A stretch of DNA of 39,417 bases, taken from NCBI RefSeq assembly GCF_001544135.1, contig NZ_BCPV01000035.1:1-39417 (forward strand), written 5' to 3'. Positions 20,344 through 29,952 of this stretch are shown piece by piece. This stretch comes from Geobacillus zalihae NBRC 101842. Lineage in GTDB: Bacteria; Bacillota; Bacilli; Bacillales; Anoxybacillaceae. A program made the position numbers and the translations under genes. Under the pieces are notes generated by a model that searched no databases, was not told the origin of the DNA, and worked only from the letters and a program-made list of their open reading frames with translations. Position 1 is the stretch's first letter, and each line of letters begins with the position of its first letter.

Positions 20344-22275
20344 TTACTTCTCATTCACCCACACCGTCATCTCCCCTTCTCCTCGGTTGCACCAGGCATA
20401 ATAAGGAATCGCACGGAACGGAACTTGATAGGTTTGGGGGTCAATCGGCCGATACAACTCATCATTCCATGCTGATTCATCCATTCGCTCGGCGGTTCCG
20501 GTGATCACTACAACCCCTTCTAGCAAGTCCGGCTCAAAGTGCGCTTCCAGATGGGCATCGCGCGGGAGGAACAGATTCGCTAAATTTGGCCCATTATCAA
20601 CTTCTTCCAGGCAATACACAATCGGCCCGCGCTGCAACGCGACTTTCCCGGCATTGGCGCGCACTTGAGGATGAGCCTTGATCCGTTCAACTGGCATCGG
20701 GAAAACAAGCTCCACTTGATCCCCTTTTTTCCATATCCGTTTGATATAAGCATACCCTTTTTGGATCAGTGGAACCATGTCTACTTTTTCTCCATTGATC
20801 GTTAATGTTGCTCCCCGACACCATCCTGGAATGCGCAAGCCAATCGTAAATTCCCCAGCGGATTCCGGCAAAACCGTCAATCGAACCGTTCCATCCCAAG
20901 GATAGTTCGTCTCTTGCACGATTTCGACCGACCGTCCACCGAGTTCCGTCCGAATGTCGCTGCCGACATAAAGGTGGACGAACAAGGCGTCTGATGTTTG
21001 CGAATAAATATAATGGCCAATCGACGCGATGAGACGGGCCAAGTTCGGCGGGCAGCACGCACAACTGAACCATTTTTGCCGCACCGGTTTCACATGGCGC
21101 TTGTCATGGCGTTCGCATGCCTTCGGCCACACTTCGAGTGGATTGACGTAAAAAAACTTCTTGCCGTCCAAATCCATGCCGCTAATGGTTCCATTGTATA
21201 ATGCCCGTTCCATTACATCCGCGTATTTCCCATCCGTCTCCAACTCGAGCATGCGGCGCGCCCAAAATACTAAGGCGATCGATGCGCACGTCTCCGCATA
21301 GGCCGTGTCATTCGGCAAGTCAAAATCAAATGTGAACGATTCACCAAACGCGCTCGAGCCGACGCCGCCCGTGATATACATTTGCCGTTTCGTTACGTTT
21401 TCCCACAACGTTTGGCATGCTTGCTTCAACGATTCGTCTCCCGTTTTCGCCGCCAGTCCCGCCATGGCGGTATACATATAGAGCGCCCGCACCGCATGCC
21501 CAACGGCTTGTTTTTGTTCCCTGACTGGAATGTGAGCTTGGTGGTAGCGGTAATCATCATGAAACCAAAACGGTTTGGTTTCTCCTCTTGCTTTTTTCTC
21601 CCAATCAAAGTAGTGAGGCTGCTGTCCGCGCTGGTCAATAAAATATTGACTCAGTTTAAGATAGCTCTCATTTCCCGTCACTTCATACAGTTTCAACAGC
21701 GCCAACTCAATCTCCTGATGTCCGTCATATCCCGGAATTTGACCCTCTCCCCGGCCGAATACCGTGCCGATATAATCGGCATACTTGCACATGATATCCA
21801 AAAAGCGCCGTTTGCCTGTGGCCCGGAAATAAGCGACCGCTGCTTCAATCAAATGACCGGCACAATACAGTTCATGATTGTCCCGCAAGTTTGTCCATCG
21901 CTTTCCAGGCTCCTTAACCGTATAATACGTGTTGAGATAACCGTCCGGCTGCTGGGCGCGGCTGAGCAGCTCAATCACGTCATCGGCGAGTGCTTCCAAT
22001 TCCGGGTCACGCTTTTCCTCGAGTAAATACGCGACCGCTTCGAGCCATTTCCCTACATCGCTGTCTTGAAAAACCATCCCGTAAAACTCTCCATCCGATT
22101 CCCCTGCGGCAATGCGAAAGTTCTCAATCGCATGGCTTGGTTCAGCACTAGGGATAAGATCATTCAATGCCTCCCACTGATACGGTACAACTTCTTTTCT
22201 AACAACATCTACATATCTACTCCAAAACCCTTCAGTAATTTTAATGTTAATGTTATTATTCACCTTTTGTTTCAT
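20344..22275 (-). CDS. beta-L-arabinofuranosidase-type hydrolase, GH127, copy 2
   Basis: A 643-aa GH127 enzyme, a close paralogue of the gene at 11157-13079. The acid/base in SAFGES, zinc ligands in AETC and the SCACCPPN cysteines are conserved, so it should be active. Differences concentrate in the first 20 residues, at FHDDYRYH near residue 235, and around IQKGYAYIKRIWKKGDQVELVF near residue 520. ATG at 22275 has GGAGG nine bases upstream; the ATG at 22284 directly abuts that site and is unlikely. No signal peptide. It follows abnJ by 36 bp and so belongs to the AbnEFJ importer transcript. Possibly the two copies prefer different oligomers; this is inference. Confidence 0.9.
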   Translation of the reverse strand: MKQKVNNNINIKITEGFWSRYVDVVRKEVVPYQWEALNDLIPSAEPSHAIENFRIAAGESDGEFYGMVFQDSDVGKWLEAVAYLLEEKRDPELEALADDVIELLSRAQQPDGYLNTYYTVKEPGKRWTNLRDNHELYCAGHLIEAAVAYFRATGKRRFLDIMCKYADYIGTVFGRGEGQIPGYDGHQEIELALLKLYEVTGNESYLKLSQYFIDQRGQQPHYFDWEKKARGETKPFWFHDDYRYHQAHIPVREQKQAVGHAVRALYMYTAMAGLAAKTGDESLKQACQTLWENVTKRQMYITGGVGSSAFGESFTFDFDLPNDTAYAETCASIALVFWARRMLELETDGKYADVMERALYNGTISGMDLDGKKFFYVNPLEVWPKACERHDKRHVKPVRQKWFSCACCPPNLARLIASIGHYIYSQTSDALFVHLYVGSDIRTELGGRSVEIVQETNYPWDGTVRLTVLPESAGEFTIGLRIPGWCRGATLTINGEKVDMVPLIQKGYAYIKRIWKKGDQVELVFPMPVERIKAHPQVRANAGKVALQRGPIVYCLEEVDNGPNLANLFLPRDAHLEAHFEPDLLEGVVVITGTAERMDESAWNDELYRPIDPQTYQVPFRAIPYYAWCNRGEGEMTVWVNEK

Positions 22276-22311
22276 GCCCCTCATCCTCCATTTTTTATTA
22301 TTAAAATCAAA

Positions 22312-23136
22312 TTAGTCTTTCAATCCTGATAACGTTATACCGCGAATAAAGAAGTCTTGGGCCAATAGAAAAATCACTATAACGGGTAATAAACTAAGCA
22401 CAGTCCCAGCCATTAATACAGGCCAGTCAGTAGAATACATCCCTTGCATAGATGCCAAGCCTAACGGTAATGTCATTTTCTCCAAAGAATTAATAAAAAC
22501 AAGAGGCCCAAGAAAATCATTCCATGTTCCCATAAAGACAAAGACTCCTAAAGTAGCAAGAGCAGGTTTAGATAGCGGCAAGAATATCCTCCAATATATC
22601 CCAAATGGTGTACAACCGTCTATCTTAGCAGCATCTTCCAAGGCTGATGGAATAGTAAGGAAAAATTGGCGCATTAGAAAAGTTCCAAAAGCCGAAACAA
22701 GCCCCGGTAAAATCAATGAGGCATGAGTATCGACCAATCCATAGTAGCGCATCAAGATGAACGTGGGAATCATAGTAACTTGACTTGGAACCATCATAGT
22801 TGCAAGATATAACCCAAATATTATATCGCGATAACGAAACTTAAGACGTGCAAATACATACCCAGCCATTGAACTCGTAATCAGTTGACCGATAACTACA
22901 ATAACTGTTATCTTAAGACTGTTTAGAAAAAATAGATCAAAAGGAAAGCGATCAAAAATTCTAAGATAGTTTTCCCAATGTATTTCTTTCCCAAATGGTT
23001 TAGGGGGAAATATAAATACCTCACTCATATCCTTAAATGAAGTACTCAACATCCACAAAAACGGGAAGATCATAAAAATTGCCCCTAAACTAAGACACAC
23101 ATGTGCTAATACCCTTTGAGTTATACTTTTTCTCAT
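22312..23136 (-). CDS. abnJ: arabino-oligosaccharide ABC permease, MalG type
   Basis: A 274-aa CUT1 permease with six membrane segments, the first at about residues 12-32 (VCLSLGAIFMIFPFLWMLS). The ATPase-docking EAA loop is EDAAKIDGCTPFGIYWRIFLPLS. It matches the third gene of the T-6 abnEFJ transporter in order and type. A ribosome site AAGGTG precedes the ATG, 15 bp past the abnF stop. Its partner permease AbnF is disrupted by an insertion in this sequence, so AbnJ may have no functional partner. Upstream base composition is more A+T-rich than in the catabolic genes. Confidence 0.87.
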   Translation of the reverse strand: MRKSITQRVLAHVCLSLGAIFMIFPFLWMLSTSFKDMSEVFIFPPKPFGKEIHWENYLRIFDRFPFDLFFLNSLKITVIVVIGQLITSSMAGYVFARLKFRYRDIIFGLYLATMMVPSQVTMIPTFILMRYYGLVDTHASLILPGLVSAFGTFLMRQFFLTIPSALEDAAKIDGCTPFGIYWRIFLPLSKPALATLGVFVFMGTWNDFLGPLVFINSLEKMTLPLGLASMQGMYSTDWPVLMAGTVLSLLPVIVIFLLAQDFFIRGITLSGLKD

Positions 23137-23151
23137 AACTCTCGCACCTTT

Positions 23152-24268
23152 TTAATAAATTTCAGATTTCTTCTTCTGATGCCAAAACTGCACTAGCGTA
23201 ACAATTGAGATCATAAAGAATAAAACATACGACATTGCACTAGCATAACCCATTTTGAAGAATTGAAATGCATTTTCATAAATATAGTGAACCATAACGG
23301 ATGTTGACCTTGCAGGCCCTCCCTGGGTCATAAGGAATACTGAATCGAACACCTGAAAAGACCCTATAACAGACATCACTGATACAAAGAAAGTAGTTGG
23401 AGAAAGGAGGGGGACTGTTATATTCCAAAACTTCTTAAACCAAGTTGCTCCATCGATATCCGCAGCTTCATAATAACTCTCCGGAATAGACTGTAATCCA
23501 GCCAAAAAAACTAACACCTGAATCCGTGATAAAGACGCGTTCAAAGCTGCCAAGAAAACTGGATCAATCAACAAAATATTGCACTCGGGGTTCTTCACCT
23601 AATAGGTGAACATTCGAAATGGAGTCGAAGTCTCGACACGATTGGGTTTCCCAGCATTTTTGATACACTTCTGTCACGGATTCAGGTAACATATTGAACC
23701 CCAAATTTTTCCATACACTAGTCATGATAACTGCAGGCATTGCCCACTTTGTACTTGTTAACCAACTTGGTCCTTCTATACCGAATAGACCCAAAAAATA
23801 ATTTAAAACACCATATTCTGGATTATAGATCCACTGCCATATTACGGCTACGGCCACCATAGACGAAATAACAGGGAGAAAATAAGCAGTTCTATAAAAT
23901 TTTATCCCTCTAAGTCCTTGATTGAGAGCTACTGCTAATAATAAAGATAGAACAATGCCTACTGGCACAGATACAATGGTGAAATAAAGTGTATTCCAAA
24001 AAACTTTTTTAAAAGTTTCATCGTGAAATAGGTTAATATAGTTCTGTAAGCCCACAAACTTGATCGGCTGTAGTAAATCCCATTCAGTAAAGCTGAGTAG
24101 AAAGGAAGCTATGATAGGCCAAAATGTAAATAATAGAAAACCAAGTAAATTAGGAAACAATAAAACAATTGCCCATGTAATATCTTTGCGAAATAACCCC
24201 AGAATTATACTTTTTTTACTCCATGCCCTTAATTTTATAGATAATTGAATATCATTTTGCGTATCCAT
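23152..24268 (-). pseudogene. abnF: ABC permease (MalF type) interrupted by a MITE
   Basis: The 5' part (24268 down to 23687) encodes a normal MalF-type N-terminus through GFNML. A 170-bp insert plus a 5-bp target duplication follows, then VFLAGLQSIPESYYEAADIDGATWFKKFW (EAA loop) and the C-terminus to 23152. Translation through the insert stops at 23564 after 234 residues, before the EAA loop, so the product cannot dock an ATPase. Deleting 175 bp restores a continuous 313-aa frame (GFNML-VFLAG), showing the insertion is the only lesion. The gene has a strong ribosome site (GAGGGGGG). The importer is probably inactive unless excision or another permease compensates. Confidence 0.93.
23517..23686. 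mobile_element. 170-bp miniature inverted-repeat element (MITE)
   Basis: The ends are perfect 13-bp inverted repeats (CCTGAATCCGTGA at the left, its complement at the right). The insert is flanked by a 5-bp direct repeat, TAACA at 23512-23516 and 23687-23691, which is a target duplication. It carries no gene. Inside is an 8-bp palindrome TTCACCTA-A-TAGGTGAA (23594-23610). It must have been mobilised by a transposase elsewhere; the parent insertion-sequence family is not identified, and the IS4-type relic in this window has no matching ends that I could find. Confidence 0.92.
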
Positions 24269-24291
24269 TTTGACCCCCCTCTTCTTAGAAA

Positions 24292-24314
24292 GGCCCTAGG
24301 GGAAAACTAGGGCC
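24292..24314 (-). other. intercistronic hairpin between abnE and abnF
   Basis: An 8-bp perfect stem GGCCCTAG/CTAGGGCC with a 7-nt loop follows the abnE stop and is trailed by TTTC. It probably limits read-through or protects the abnE message so that binding protein exceeds permease, as in the xynE and araE operons here. Confidence 0.65.
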
Positions 24315-24327
24315 CTATCGCTCGTAT

Positions 24328-25650
24328 TCAATCCCTTTGTTTTCTAAGCTCTTCGTTTGAACGATTATCGATCCTCTCAACCACCTTGTCTAGCGACTCA
24401 CCGTTGTAATAGAATTTGTCTAATTCCTCAGTAATAATGGAGGTAATCTTGTTATTAGAGAGGAAGGCATTAGGATAAGGCTTAGCATTCTCAAAATATG
24501 TCACCATCTTTTCAAAACCTTCTGGATGCACTTCCTTATTATACCATTTTTTGATCCCTTCATTTGTATACAGGGCTTTGCGATTAGGCATCCATAGACC
24601 TTCCTTGACTAGCTGGATTTGATACTCTTCAGAGGAAAGAAAACTAACCAACTTCCAGGCTTCTTTAGGATACTTAGTTTTAGCTGAAACAGCATGTACG
24701 TGAGCTTGACCGTGAGTAACTGCCTCCTTAAATTTTGGTAATGGAGCCACCCCGACAGGAAACTTCATGGACGCCAGTTCCTGTAATGACCAAGAACCAT
24801 CAATAAGCATACCAATTTTACCTGTTTGTAACATTTGTGTTGGTCTCATTCCTATTTTTTCTAATACACTCGTTTCTGGAGCTACTCCATACTTAACTCT
24901 TAAATCTAAAACAGATTGTAAAACTTGTTTTACCTCCGGGGTATTAAAGGTTGATTTCGTAAAACTGTTATTGTATGGACTCCCACCATTGGAGAAATAT
25001 TCAGCCACCGTCATGTAGTTATTTTCGAGTCCAAACACTCCAAACTGTTCAACCTTATCTCCGTTCTTTTTAGTAAGTTTTTTAGCAACCTCTACAAATT
25101 GCTTCCATGTCCAAGCCTTTTGGGGATCGCTAGAAGGATAAGGAATTCCTGCTTCGTCGAATAACTTCTTATTGTAAAAAAGGACGGGTGATACTGTACA
25201 GCTACTTACACCAAAAATCTTCCCGTCAATCTGCATAATACTTGCCGCTGAAGGTATAAAGTCATCAATAGAATACTCTTCTTTAAAGTAAGGGGTTAGG
25301 TCTAGAAGAACTCCTTTTTTCTGAAAGGTCCGGTAATCCTCAGAGCCTAGAAAAAATACATCAGGAGCAGCGTTGCCTGCCAACATGGTTAATAATTTTG
25401 AGCTATATTGAGATTGAGGAATTGGTGTGTACTGAACTCTTATGTTAGGGTTTTCCTCCATAAACTTTTGGAGTCCTTTCTTAACAGCTTCAGTCTCTAA
25501 TGGGCTAGCCTCCCATCCCATGAACTTTAGAGTTACAGTTTTTGATTCACCTTCCCCCTGGGCAGTTTTATTATTAGAACTGCATCCTCCTAATACTATT
25601 AAAAATGTTGTGAGTAATATTATCATTATGATTGACTGTTTTTTTCTCAC
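24328..25650 (-). CDS. abnE: arabino-oligosaccharide-binding lipoprotein
   Basis: A 440-aa family-1 solute-binding protein. The N-terminus is RKKQ, a hydrophobic stretch and lipobox VLGGC, giving a lipid-anchored extracellular receptor. I chose a GTG start at 25650 because GGGAGG lies seven bases upstream; the ATG at 25701 has no such site. Gene order (binding protein, two permeases, then a glycosidase) and AraR-type boxes upstream support arabino-oligosaccharides as ligand, as for T-6 AbnE. It should still be made although the permease gene after it is broken, since the insertion lies downstream. Confidence 0.88.
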   Translation of the reverse strand: MRKKQSIIMIILLTTFLIVLGGCSSNNKTAQGEGESKTVTLKFMGWEASPLETEAVKKGLQKFMEENPNIRVQYTPIPQSQYSSKLLTMLAGNAAPDVFFLGSEDYRTFQKKGVLLDLTPYFKEEYSIDDFIPSAASIMQIDGKIFGVSSCTVSPVLFYNKKLFDEAGIPYPSSDPQKAWTWKQFVEVAKKLTKKNGDKVEQFGVFGLENNYMTVAEYFSNGGSPYNNSFTKSTFNTPEVKQVLQSVLDLRVKYGVAPETSVLEKIGMRPTQMLQTGKIGMLIDGSWSLQELASMKFPVGVAPLPKFKEAVTHGQAHVHAVSAKTKYPKEAWKLVSFLSSEEYQIQLVKEGLWMPNRKALYTNEGIKKWYNKEVHPEGFEKMVTYFENAKPYPNAFLSNNKITSIITEELDKFYYNGESLDKVVERIDNRSNEELRKQRD

Positions 25651-25721
25651 GAATAAACCTCCCTTTCCATGAGTTATTACAGAGATCAGTAGTAACAACA
25701 AAAAATTCTAACTAACAATTT

Positions 25722-25737
25722 ATATGTACGTACAAAA
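25722..25737. promoter_or_regulatory. araR box: AraR-type operator, downstream of the abnE start site
   Basis: ATATGTACGTACAAAA matches the Bacillus AraR operator core (ATTTGTACGTACAAAT) at all but two or three flanking bases. It lies between the abnE promoter and its start codon, 87 bp from the box at 25809-25824 centre to centre. The pair could support the DNA looping known for AraR. Confidence 0.75.
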
Positions 25738-25775
25738 CCACCCCCATAATGATTGCTTTGGAAATTAAACTATTC

Positions 25776-25790
25776 TTGAAAGCGTATTCT
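25776..25790. promoter_or_regulatory. cre: cre (CcpA) site at abnE
   Basis: TTGAAAGCGTATTCT fits the CcpA consensus WTGNAANCGNWNNCW at every defined position. It begins about 10 bp beyond the predicted abnE -10, in the early transcribed region, where CcpA binding would repress when glucose is available. Confidence 0.7.
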
Positions 25791-25799
25791 AGTTTTTAT

Positions 25800-25827
25800 A
25801 TTATCGCTTTTTGTTCGTACATGTCAA
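25800..25827 (-). promoter_or_regulatory. abnE promoter with an AraR box between -35 and -10
   Basis: On the minus strand TTGACA (25822-25827) is followed by 16 bp and GATAAT (25800-25805); ATAATA at spacing 17 is the alternative. The AraR-type box at 25809-25824 (TTTTGTTCGTACATGT) fills the spacer, so repressor binding and RNA polymerase binding should exclude each other. Confidence 0.75.
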
Positions 25828-25861
25828 TATTTTTTTGAATTTTAATTCATTTATTTTTAAC

Positions 25862-25877
25862 AATTGTACGAACATAT
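25862..25877. promoter_or_regulatory. araR box: AraR-type operator upstream of the abnE promoter
   Basis: AATTGTACGAACATAT is an AraR-like box centred 53 bp (about five helical turns) upstream of the box in the abnE promoter spacer. Same-face spacing fits cooperative AraR binding. It lies between the araA terminator hairpin and the abnE -35. Confidence 0.6.
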
Positions 25878-25898
25878 AGTTATGTGTAGGTTCAAGAA

Positions 25899-25924
25899 GG
25901 GACACGAGCTCTCAGCCCGTGCCC
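25899..25924 (-). terminator. hairpin after araA
   Basis: On the minus strand GGG-CACG-G-GCT pairs with AGC-T-CGTG-(T)-CCC around a short loop, followed by TTCTTG. It lies about 33 bp past the araA stop and likely ends araDBA transcription before the abnE promoter. Confidence 0.6.
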
Positions 25925-25956
25925 TAGGATGCCAAATCATTCGATTTTCTAATTTC

Positions 25957-27447
25957 TTATCTCCCCCGCCAAAACACTTCATTCCATCTCAATTCATTTT
26001 TGAACGATGAGACGGACGTATGTTCATTGATCACGACGCATTCGATGCCGGCCATTTCCGCAAAATCCTGCAGTTGTTCTGTTGTAACTGCAAATGAGAA
26101 GCATGTATGGTGGGCGCCGCCAGCCAAAATCCATGCTTCAGCTGAATCGCGGAGCGATGGACGCGGTTTCCATAAAATGCGCGCAACGGGCAATTTCGGC
26201 ATGTCGTGCTCCACTTTTACCGCATTGACCTCGTTGACGATGAGGCGGAACCGGTGCCCTAAGTCGATTAGCGACGCATTGACGGCCGCCCCTTCACCAC
26301 CGTCAAAGACTAAGCGGGCTGGGTCTTCTTTTCCGCCGATCGACAGTGGATGAACTTCAATGCGCGGCCGGGTTGCGGCGATCGTCGGGCATACTTCGAG
26401 CATATGGGCGCCAAGAATCATTTCATTGCCCGGCTCAAAGTGGTACGTGTAATCTTCCATAAACGACGTCCCTTTGCCGTCGGCCATGACTTTCATCAAC
26501 CGGACGAGTGCGGCTGTTTTCCAGTCGCCTTCGCCGCCGAAGCCGTATCCTTCCGCCATGAGCCGCTGAACGGCGAGTCCCGGGAGCTGCTTCATCCCAT
26601 GCAAATCCTCAAACGTCGTCGTGAAAGCGGCAAAGTTCCCGTCTTTCAGGAAGGCTTTTAATCCAAGTTCAATCCGCGCCTGTTCACGGATCGACTCGCG
26701 AACCGGCCCGTCTTGGCGGCCAGCGGGCACAATGTCATACAGCTCGGCATATTCCTCAAGCAGTTCGTTGACTTTTTGTTCGGAAACATCGCGGATGTAT
26801 TGAACCAAATCCCCGACGCCATAGCCATTGACCGACCAACCGAATTGGATTTGCGCTCCGACTTTGTCCCCTTCGGTCACTGCCACTTCACGCATGTTGT
26901 CGCCAAAACGAGCGACTTTGAGATGGCGGCTTTCCGCAAAGGCGACGGCCGTTCGCATCCACTTCGCCAGCCGCTCGCGGACGCTTGGGTCTTCCCAGTG
27001 CCCGGCCACCACTTTTCGGGCGACTCCCATTCTTGCGCCGATAAATCCGTATTCCCGGTCGCCGTGGGCCGATTGGTTTAAGTTCATAAAGTCCATATCG
27101 ATGCTGTCCCACGGAATATCGCGGTTAAATTGAGTATGAAGATGCAATAACGGTTTTCGCAACTCCAAAAGGCCGCCAATCCACATTTTCGCCGGCGAGA
27201 ACGTATGCATCCAGGTGATCACCCCGGCGCATTGTTCATTCGCATTCGCCTCAAGGCAAACGCGCCGGATTTCCTCTGGCGTCGTGACGACCGGTTTCAA
27301 AACGAATGGGAACGGAAACACCGAATCGCGGTTCCACCCATCGACCATGATTCTCGAATGTTCTTCAACCTGCTTTAATGCTTCTTCCCCGTACAAGTGC
27401 TGGCTTCCTGTTACAAACCAAAATTCATAAGGACGTAATGACAGCAT
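25957..27447 (-). CDS. araA: L-arabinose isomerase
   Basis: A 496-aa isomerase converting L-arabinose to L-ribulose in the cytoplasm. The Mn-binding set is complete: E306 (GGEGDW), E331 ([11 protein letters not shown]), H348 ([10 protein letters not shown]) and H447 (GGAHHTCF). Length and motifs match the thermostable Geobacillus enzymes, which also isomerise D-galactose. ATG preceded by GGGGAGGGG, 16 bp past the araB stop. It is the last gene of araD-araB-araA. Confidence 0.97.
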   Translation of the reverse strand: MLSLRPYEFWFVTGSQHLYGEEALKQVEEHSRIMVDGWNRDSVFPFPFVLKPVVTTPEEIRRVCLEANANEQCAGVITWMHTFSPAKMWIGGLLELRKPLLHLHTQFNRDIPWDSIDMDFMNLNQSAHGDREYGFIGARMGVARKVVAGHWEDPSVRERLAKWMRTAVAFAESRHLKVARFGDNMREVAVTEGDKVGAQIQFGWSVNGYGVGDLVQYIRDVSEQKVNELLEEYAELYDIVPAGRQDGPVRESIREQARIELGLKAFLKDGNFAAFTTTFEDLHGMKQLPGLAVQRLMAEGYGFGGEGDWKTAALVRLMKVMADGKGTSFMEDYTYHFEPGNEMILGAHMLEVCPTIAATRPRIEVHPLSIGGKEDPARLVFDGGEGAAVNASLIDLGHRFRLIVNEVNAVKVEHDMPKLPVARILWKPRPSLRDSAEAWILAGGAHHTCFSFAVTTEQLQDFAEMAGIECVVINEHTSVSSFKNELRWNEVFWRGR

Positions 27448-27463
27448 GATTGCCCCTCCCCAT

Positions 27464-29158
27464 TTACGATAAAGTCACCGATTCGTTCGCCGTCCGTGCA
27501 GTTTCTCTCCAATGTTTGAGCCGTTTCATGACATCGTTTTCCCCACGGCCGAAATAGTCATGAAGCTTCGTATATTCTTGGTACAACTGCTCGTAGATCG
27601 CGACATTCTCTGGAATTGGCTTGAACGTCTCTTCGCGTACTTTCCCCATCTTTTGGGCTGCGTCGACGATCGATTCATATCCACCGTTTTCTTTGCCGGC
27701 CGCGACCGCCGCAAACATAGCCGCCCCCACCGCCGGAGTTTGTTTCGAAGCCGCGATTTTGATCTCGCGGTTGGTGACATCGGCATAAATTTGCATGAGC
27801 AGTTTATTTTTTTGCGGCAGCCCACCGCACGCATACAATTCGTCAACTTTGACACCGTTTTCAACGAAAGCATCGATAATTTTGCGTGTGCCAAAGGCCG
27901 TTGCTTCAAGCAGCGCACGGTAAATCTCTTCTGGTTTCGTTAGCAACGTATAGCCGATGATAAGCCCGGTTAAATCGGTATCGACCAATACGGAGCGGTT
28001 GCCGTTCCACCAGTCCAACGCCAACAGCCCGGTTTCTCCCGGCCGATAGGCAGCAGCCCGCTTCTCAAGCCATTCGTGGACGCCGACTCCTTCTTTTTCT
28101 GCCGCTTCTTTCACATATGCCGGAACACCTTGCTCCACATACCAAGCGAAAATGTCACCAACTGCGGATTGGCCGGCTTCGTAACCGAAATACCCGGGAA
28201 TGATGCCGTCCTCGACGACCCCGCACATGCCTTCGACATATTTTTCTTCCGTGCCCAGTAGCATGTGGCAAATCGAGGTTCCCATCGCCATCACCAGCTT
28301 GCCGGGCTCGACAACCCCGACACCCGGTACGGCCGCATGGGCATCGACATTTCCGACGGCAACGGCCGTTCCCGGGAGAAGGCCCATCATGGCCGCCATT
28401 TCGTTCGTCAGCACTCCCGCTCTCGTACCAAGCGGAACGATCGGACCGCGCAGTTTCGTGTCTGTCAAGTGTTCCAGCCGCGGGTCGAGCGCCCGGAAAA
28501 ATTCCTTGCTTGGATACCCATCTTGTTTATGCCAAATCGATTTATAGCCCGCTGTGCAGCTGTTGCGGACGATATTCCCGGTCATTTTGAAAATGACCCA
28601 ATCGGTCGCCTCAAGGAAAAGGTCGGTCTGTTCGTAAATCTCCGGATCTTCGTTTAGAATCTGCCAAATTTTCGCAATCATCCATTCAGATGAAATTTTT
28701 CCGCCATATCGCGGCAAAAACGCTTCCCCTCGTTTGGCAGCGATCTCGTTGAGCAAGTTCGCCTCATCCTGAGCGGCATGGTGCTTCCACAGTTTCACCC
28801 AGCTGTGCGGGCGATGCTTAAACTCTGGTTTCAAGCAAAGCGGCTCTCCGGAGGCATCAACCGGCAACATTGTGCAAGCCGTAAAATCGATCCCGACCCC
28901 GATAACATCCGATGGACTAACTCCAGACTTTTGCAAGACGGCCGGGACAGCGGTCGCCAACACTTCGATATAATCGCCCGGGTGTTGCAACGCCCAGTCT
29001 GGCTCGAGTTGTACGTTCGATTCCGGCAGGACTTCATCGATAACTCCGTGAGGGTATGGAGTGACATGATCCGCAATTTCGTTTCCATCTAGATCAACGA
29101 GAACCGCCCGTCCCGATTCCGTCCCATAGTCGATGCCAATGACATATTTTTGGCCCAT
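27464..29158 (-). CDS. araB: L-ribulokinase
   Basis: A 564-aa FGGY-family kinase that phosphorylates L-ribulose to L-ribulose-5-phosphate. The ATP-binding phosphate-1 loop is [15 protein letters not shown] at the N-terminus, the catalytic-base region is [15 protein letters not shown], and the phosphate-2/adenosine region contains [11 protein letters not shown] and ACGGLPQKN. Length is normal for AraB. Ribosome site GGGGAGGGAG, 16 bp after araD. Intact. Confidence 0.96.
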   Translation of the reverse strand: MGQKYVIGIDYGTESGRAVLVDLDGNEIADHVTPYPHGVIDEVLPESNVQLEPDWALQHPGDYIEVLATAVPAVLQKSGVSPSDVIGVGIDFTACTMLPVDASGEPLCLKPEFKHRPHSWVKLWKHHAAQDEANLLNEIAAKRGEAFLPRYGGKISSEWMIAKIWQILNEDPEIYEQTDLFLEATDWVIFKMTGNIVRNSCTAGYKSIWHKQDGYPSKEFFRALDPRLEHLTDTKLRGPIVPLGTRAGVLTNEMAAMMGLLPGTAVAVGNVDAHAAVPGVGVVEPGKLVMAMGTSICHMLLGTEEKYVEGMCGVVEDGIIPGYFGYEAGQSAVGDIFAWYVEQGVPAYVKEAAEKEGVGVHEWLEKRAAAYRPGETGLLALDWWNGNRSVLVDTDLTGLIIGYTLLTKPEEIYRALLEATAFGTRKIIDAFVENGVKVDELYACGGLPQKNKLLMQIYADVTNREIKIAASKQTPAVGAAMFAAVAAGKENGGYESIVDAAQKMGKVREETFKPIPENVAIYEQLYQEYTKLHDYFGRGENDVMKRLKHWRETARTANESVTLS

Positions 29159-29174
29159 CTAGTTCTCCCTCCCC

Positions 29175-29861
29175 TTATTGCCCATAGTAAGCATTGACGC
29201 CATGCTTGCGTAAATAGTGGCGGTCAAGCAGCGATTGGCTGATCGGCTGTACGTTCGGATTGAGCATGAATGTTCTTGCTGCCATTTTTGCCACCTCTTC
29301 CAAAACAACAGCATTATGAACGGCGTTCGCTGGATCTTTCCCCCAAGCAAACGGTCCATGCCCATGCACTAAAACGCCAGGCATTTGCAGCGGATCAAGG
29401 AAACGGAACGTTTCTGTAATCACCTTTCCGGTCTCTAGTTCATAAGCCCCTTGAATTTCTTCATTGGTCATCGGGCGGGTGCACGGAATTTCCCCATAAA
29501 AATAGTCCGCGTGCGTCGTCCCCAACGGAGGAATCCCTTTCCCGGCCTGCGCCCAAACAGTCGCCCAAGTCGAATGGGTATGCACAATTCCTCCGATTCC
29601 CGGAAATTGTTTATACAGCCAGAGATGGGTCGGAGTGTCCGATGACGGTTTCCACTGTCCTTCCACCACCTCGCCGTCTAAATTCACGACCACCATATCT
29701 TCCGCAGTCAGTCTGTCATACGCCAACCCACTTGGCTTAATGACAACCAACCCGCGCTCCCGGTCAATCCCGCTCACATTTCCCCATGTAAATGTCACAA
29801 GGCGGTATTGTGGGAGCTGCAGGTTGGCCTCAAATACAGCCCGTTTCAGCTCCTCAAGCAT
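29175..29861 (-). CDS. araD: L-ribulose-5-phosphate 4-epimerase
   Basis: A 228-aa class II aldolase/epimerase turning L-ribulose-5-phosphate into D-xylulose-5-phosphate, the entry to the pentose phosphate pathway. Zinc ligands are H94 and H96 (VHTHSTW) and H168 ([10 protein letters not shown]); the catalytic Asp is D75 (SSDTPTHL). I prefer the ATG at 29861, eight bases after AGGGAG, to the GTG at 29870. It is the first gene of araDBA, preceded by an AraR-operated promoter. A decayed second copy of its 3' end lies at 20097-20291. Confidence 0.95.
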   Translation of the reverse strand: MLEELKRAVFEANLQLPQYRLVTFTWGNVSGIDRERGLVVIKPSGLAYDRLTAEDMVVVNLDGEVVEGQWKPSSDTPTHLWLYKQFPGIGGIVHTHSTWATVWAQAGKGIPPLGTTHADYFYGEIPCTRPMTNEEIQGAYELETGKVITETFRFLDPLQMPGVLVHGHGPFAWGKDPANAVHNAVVLEEVAKMAARTFMLNPNVQPISQSLLDRHYLRKHGVNAYYGQ

Positions 29862-29895
29862 AACTCCCACTCCCTATAAAAGTCTCTTCACCTCC

Positions 29896-29918
29896 ATTAT
29901 AATTTTGTACGTACAATT
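29896..29918 (-). promoter_or_regulatory. araR box: araDBA promoter with AraR operator
   Basis: A perfect -10 TATAAT (29896-29901, minus strand) lies directly beside TTTTGTACGTACAATT (29903-29918), a near-perfect AraR box filling the -35/-10 spacer; the -35 (TGGAAA) is weak. Binding of AraR would block the promoter until arabinose is present. Confidence 0.75.
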
Positions 29919-29952
29919 TTTCCATACTTTTTTCTTTATTTTGGACATATTT

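Noticed and set aside
23152-23598. Separate 148-codon gene for the C-terminal half of the permease
   Set aside because: It begins with a GTG inside the MITE without a ribosome site, and its first 28 residues come from the element; it is the severed end of abnF.
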